Shown here: piece after piece, positions 63,501 through 64,000 of the stretch
Layout: each line of letters starts with the position of its first letter
Position numbering within the stretch: position 1 is the stretch's first letter
NCBI GenBank assembly: GCA_037074765.1
Contig: JBAMDO010000008.1
Location: 62,001-126,000, forward strand
Length of the DNA: 64,000 nt
Origin: Mansonella perstans
Lineage: Eukaryota; Nematoda; Chromadorea; Rhabditida; Onchocercidae
Direction of reading: 5' to 3'
Made by a program: the position numbers and the translations under genes
Notes under the pieces: model-generated
Database searches by the model: none
What the model saw: only the letters and a program-made list of their open reading frames with translations
Told to the model about the DNA's origin: nothing

Positions 63501-63959
63501 AATTCCTTTTGTTGCTTCTTTGTGTGTCTGTGTTTTTTTTTTTTTCATAGAAAAGTATTAACTGTTTTGTTTCTTTCAGGATGGCAAAATTAAAATCAGA
63601 TTTGCGAATTCGTACTGCAGCCTTAGAACGAGCCATGACTGATTTTGGTCCATCCAGTCAACATTTCTTGAAAGACAGCGTTCAGGCACCCTGGCAACGA
63701 TCTGTCTCTGCTTCAAATCATTTGCCTTATTATATCAAGTAAACTACACTTCTTTCATAAAGTATAGTGCTTATTGAAATTTTATGAAAAACTGATTGTC
63801 GTATGATCGCTGTTAATTGCAGTCACGAAACCGAAGTAACCCAATGGGATCATCCAGCCATGATTGAGATCATGGAGGAGCTGACCACTTTTAATCAAGT
63901 CAAATTTAGTGCTTATCGAACAGCGATGAAATTACGAGCAATGCAGAAACGTCTCTGTT
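21549..63959 (+). CDS. dys-1: dystrophin, 5' part of gene (about 54 exons; continues past window)
   Basis: Dystrophin links cortical actin to the dystroglycan/dystrobrevin/syntrophin complex at the plasma membrane of muscle. The chain found here is about 3,000 residues, ending at a position matching about residue 3,110 of the human protein. Order: a start [20 protein letters not shown] resembling the nematode DYS-1 leader, two CH domains, a spectrin-repeat rod, and a WW domain with the following helix. All internal exon phases agree (details in the segment entries). The rod aligns with human at landmarks such as ENDDVEVVK, the QPIGG motif before the last rod part, and [10 protein letters not shown] before the WW domain. 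The EF-hand, ZZ and coiled-coil C terminus are outside the window; the last exon ends in phase 1 at 63959. Residue numbers depend on a few uncertain exons (18, 24, 29, 31, 37). Confidence 0.95.
22795..23866. repeat. segmental duplications around the minisatellite
   Basis: The block ACAAATGTTTTT...ACATTCA(G/A)TTTG...GAATTAATTTCAATCATTAATA occurs at 22804-22860 and again at 23221-23287. The block GATCTTTC...TTTTTGT..ATTTATCA.CCAAA..GGCACTGAA.CATTCTTT occurs at about 23142-23201 and 23342-23403, with a more diverged copy at 23800-23866. This gives an array of at least two and a half diverged copies. Confidence 0.7.
22867..23150. repeat. 45-bp minisatellite, about six units
   Basis: The unit begins GAAGATCTTCAATATTAAAA, continues TCAGAAACCG and ends AACCGGAAGCGCGAT, 45 bp. 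The inner copies are most alike. The first copy is interrupted by an A-rich insertion at 22920-22940. Because 45 is a multiple of three, several frames on both strands stay open and give repeat peptides. It lies inside an intron, so these are probably not coding. Confidence 0.85.
27108..27950. repeat. direct duplication of about 260 bp in dystrophin intron 6
   Basis: Copy 1 is about 27108-27362 and copy 2 about 27646-27911. Both start GATTTGTTTGCCTTTAT.TTACAGAACAC and pass through AAAAAATACTTCACTTGGGTCTTAGA, TTAGCTGTAGGCAAAATTGG and AGTGTTATGAAAG. A short third piece follows at 27912-27950. A spacer of about 280 bp separates the two main copies. Confidence 0.85.
28289..28520 (+). other. GC-AG intron 7 of dystrophin
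   Basis: The donor is GCAAGT and the acceptor TTAAAG. With this border the protein reads [13 protein letters not shown], aligning without a gap to human ISNDVEVVKDQF. The overlapping GT (28292) would end the exon in phase 1 and break the frame into exon 8. Confidence 0.82.
29581..29643. repeat. 21-bp duplicated motif
   Basis: TTCATTTCCAATAAAGGGAG followed by A occurs at 29581-29601 and 29623-29643 in dystrophin intron 9, an exact copy. Confidence 0.85.
30804..31105 (-). repeat. left LTR remnant (3' LTR of the minus-strand element)
   Basis: It shares diverged sequence with 34589-35172. Examples are GGAATTGAAAGTAGCCATAT, the CAATTCAAATCAAAAT stretch and TTGCTTCGATTT, which match AGAATTGAAAGCAACTATAT, AACTCAAATCAAAATAT and CGCTTCGATTT. 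The outer ends are not sharp, and the copy is shorter than the right one. Confidence 0.6.
34589..35172 (-). repeat. right LTR remnant (5' LTR of the minus-strand element)
   Basis: It pairs with 30804-31105 at both ends: GGACATCGAATTACACCGTT against GGACATAGGATTACATCGTT, and the GCTTCGATTT end. It is about 280 bp longer than the left copy, so one copy has a deletion or the other an insertion. Divergence between the copies is high, implying an old insertion. Confidence 0.55.
36593..43716 (+). other. dys-1: dystrophin exons 11-23: spectrin-repeat rod, part 1
   Basis: Exons: 36593-36693, 37005-37128, 38791-39051, 39314-39442, 39812-40012, 40164-40356, 40685-40881, 41412-41570, 41709-41909, 42365-42593, 43035-43135, 43224-43310 and 43513-43716. 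Exon 11 ([10 protein letters not shown]) matches human HMVVVVDESS, and exon 12 begins [10 protein letters not shown] (human RWANICRWTE). The rest are heptad-rich helices with spaced tryptophans, as in spectrin repeats. Exon 18 may start at 41412 (GAG acceptor after a T-rich tract) or 36 nt earlier at 41376 (GCGCAG). The earlier start stays in frame but adds a hydrophobic stretch that does not suit a coiled coil. Confidence 0.85.
39650..39727. repeat. short direct repeat in dystrophin intron 14
   Basis: ATTAAGTGGAAAATGAGCTTATA near 39657 recurs as ATTAGGTGGAAAATAAGCTTATA near 39703, a diverged 23-bp pair about 46 bp apart. Confidence 0.7.
44078..44241. repeat. 164-bp element with perfect 20-bp terminal inverted repeats
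   Basis: TTTTGTTAACCTTTGAACTT at 44078-44097 is the exact reverse complement of the 20 bases at 44222-44241. The 124 bp between them contain no open frame of note. Size and structure resemble a MITE, but no target-site duplication is obvious. Confidence 0.7.
44827..44856 (+). other. dys-1: candidate 30-nt microexon (dystrophin exon 24)
   Basis: TTTCAG ends at 44826 and GTGAGT starts at 44857. Between them are ten codons, [10 protein letters not shown]. Both neighbours (exon 23 ending 43716, exon 25 starting 45167) are phase 0, so inclusion or skipping keeps the frame. Splice motifs on both sides are good. The short peptide gives no family support. Confidence 0.5.
45167..51204 (+). other. dys-1: dystrophin exons 25-36: spectrin-repeat rod, part 2, with a central hinge
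   Basis: Exons: 45167-45289, 46328-46519, 46879-47016, 47290-47480, 47556-47703, 48231-48332, 48583-48687, 48910-49128, 49276-49422, 49692-49835, 50485-50793 and 50995-51204. They encode mostly acidic coiled-coil sequence with Trp at repeat-like spacing ([33 protein letters not shown]). Exon 29 could end at 47697 (GTTAAA) or 47703 (GTGAAA); both keep phase 0. Exon 31 could end at 48687 or at 48702, again in phase. The second half of exon 35 is Ser/Glu/Pro-rich ([19 protein letters not shown]) and looks like an inter-repeat hinge. Confidence 0.85.
51205..53070 (+). other. dystrophin intron region with recursive-splice-like site and candidate exon
   Basis: This is 1.9 kb between exons 36 and 38. 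It contains CTCTCAG|GTAAGT at 51629/51630 after a long pyrimidine tract, and a candidate 111-nt exon at 52299-52409. If that exon is real it splits into introns of 1.1 and 0.7 kb. Confidence 0.55.
52299..52409 (+). other. dys-1: candidate 111-nt cassette exon (dystrophin exon 37)
   Basis: It is bounded by CTGAAG and GTAAGC. Thirty-seven codons are open in the frame required by both neighbours (phase 0 in and out), reading [17 protein letters not shown] at the start. A second frame is also open. The sequence is not heptad-like and the acceptor is weak. It may be an optional exon or a chance open stretch. Confidence 0.4.
53071..60686 (+). other. dys-1: dystrophin exons 38-50: spectrin-repeat rod, part 3, with acidic hinge
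   Basis: Exons: 53071-53201, 53742-53949, 54625-54810, 55765-55914, 56337-56461, 56838-56994, 57574-57676, 57882-58159, 58520-58749, 58858-59082, 59426-59615, 59959-60131 and 60530-60686. They are mostly spectrin-like helices ([61 protein letters not shown]). The first half of exon 45 is Glu/Ser/Thr-rich without heptads, a probable hinge. Exon 50 carries [16 protein letters not shown], matching human SRQAPIGGDFPAVQKQ near the end of the rod, which fixes the register. Exon 40 must use donor GTAATT at 54811; the better GTATGT at 54807 would put a stop in exon 41. Confidence 0.87.
55575..55705. repeat. TAATAACCAATAATAA minisatellite
   Basis: In dystrophin intron 40 the motif (T)AATAACCAATAATAA(A) recurs about five times from 55588 to 55700 with spacers of variable length. 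Confidence 0.8.
62119..62193. repeat. tandem duplication in dystrophin intron 52
   Basis: AAAGCTAGACGTATGTTGGG plus CGTTAATCTGATTACT is followed at once by AAAAGCTAAGCGCATGTTGG plus GCATTAATCTGATTATT, with a few base changes. Confidence 0.8.
63367..63397. repeat. near-perfect hairpin, 14-bp arms and 3-nt loop
   Basis: GATTTAGTGAGATT, then TAA, then AATCTCACTAAATC. The arms are exactly complementary. It lies 183 nt before the acceptor of the WW-domain exon 53. Confidence 0.85.
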
Positions 63960-64000
63960 GTAAGTTTTATTAGACATTATTTTACCACCGTAATCATATC

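Larger units (their letters stand above)
61980..63579 (+). other. dystrophin intron 52, 1.6 kb
   Basis: Donor GTATGT, acceptor TTTCAG. It holds a tandem 36-39 bp duplication at 62119-62193 and a strong hairpin at 63367-63397. No further exon is needed: the protein across the junction aligns to human without a gap. Confidence 0.7.
61013..63959 (+). other. dys-1: dystrophin exons 51-54: end of rod and WW domain
   Basis: Exons: 61013-61115, 61583-61979, 63580-63738 and 63823-63959. Exon 52 finishes the last repeats ([15 protein letters not shown], as human VNTEWEKLNLHSADW). Exon 53 contains [16 protein letters not shown], matching human HEAHRDFGPASQHFL. The WW domain is split between exons 53 and 54: first Trp in APWQRS (about residue 2940), the NHLPYYINHE strand, and second Trp in TQWDHP 22 residues later, the spacing seen in human dystrophin. 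It is followed by [18 protein letters not shown], the conserved start of the cysteine-rich region, which with WW and EF hands binds the beta-dystroglycan tail. Exon 51 needs the donor GTACCA at 61116; reading on reaches a stop. Confidence 0.92.

Noticed and set aside
1..64000. CRISPR array, operon-like bacterial features, tRNA or rRNA genes
   Set aside because: The window is eukaryotic with intron-bearing genes. No repeat-spacer array and no tRNA or rRNA signature was seen by eye; a covariance-model search would be needed to exclude small RNAs fully.

Overview
The window is AT-rich eukaryotic DNA with many short introns (GT...TTTCAG type) and all protein similarities point to a nematode. The presence of a BEL/Pao-type LTR element, the AT-richness and the intron style suggest a filarial or other spirurid worm. 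This is inference: no species assignment can be made from sequence alone.

Layout: 1-1859 noncoding; 1860-3674 (+) TPPP/p25-alpha, 4 exons; 5103-6034 (-) ribosomal protein eL13, 3 exons; 6713-14181 (+) TCF25/NULP1/Rqc1 homolog, 11 exons; 16570-18648 (+) RNA polymerase III subunit RPC6 (POLR3F), 4 exons; 18649-21548 repeat-rich intergenic; 21549 to the end of the window (+) the dystrophin gene (dys-1 ortholog), of which I can build about 54 exons coding about 3,000 residues. They cover a short lysine-rich leader, two calponin-homology domains, a long spectrin-repeat rod with two or more low-complexity hinges, and the WW domain. The cysteine-rich and C-terminal parts lie beyond the right edge.

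The five genes do not form a pathway. TPPP and dystrophin act on the cytoskeleton, eL13 and the TCF25/Rqc1 homolog act in or on the large ribosomal subunit, and RPC6 acts in Pol III transcription. eL13 and TCF25 are head to head with about 0.7 kb between their start codons.

I found no new multi-gene system. The interesting signals are in gene architecture. Two GC-AG introns share the donor GCAAGT, each supported by residue-exact alignment to the protein family. There is a 30-nt candidate microexon, a 111-nt candidate in-frame cassette exon, and an AG|GTAAGT recursive-splice-like site inside a dystrophin intron. A decayed antisense BEL/Pao retrotransposon occupies the largest dystrophin intron. 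Several intronic duplications and minisatellites are present, as is an exact 15-codon tandem duplication in the TCF25 tail. Exon borders were set by hand from splice motifs, phase continuity and remembered family alignments. Total coding length is a multiple of three for each complete gene.
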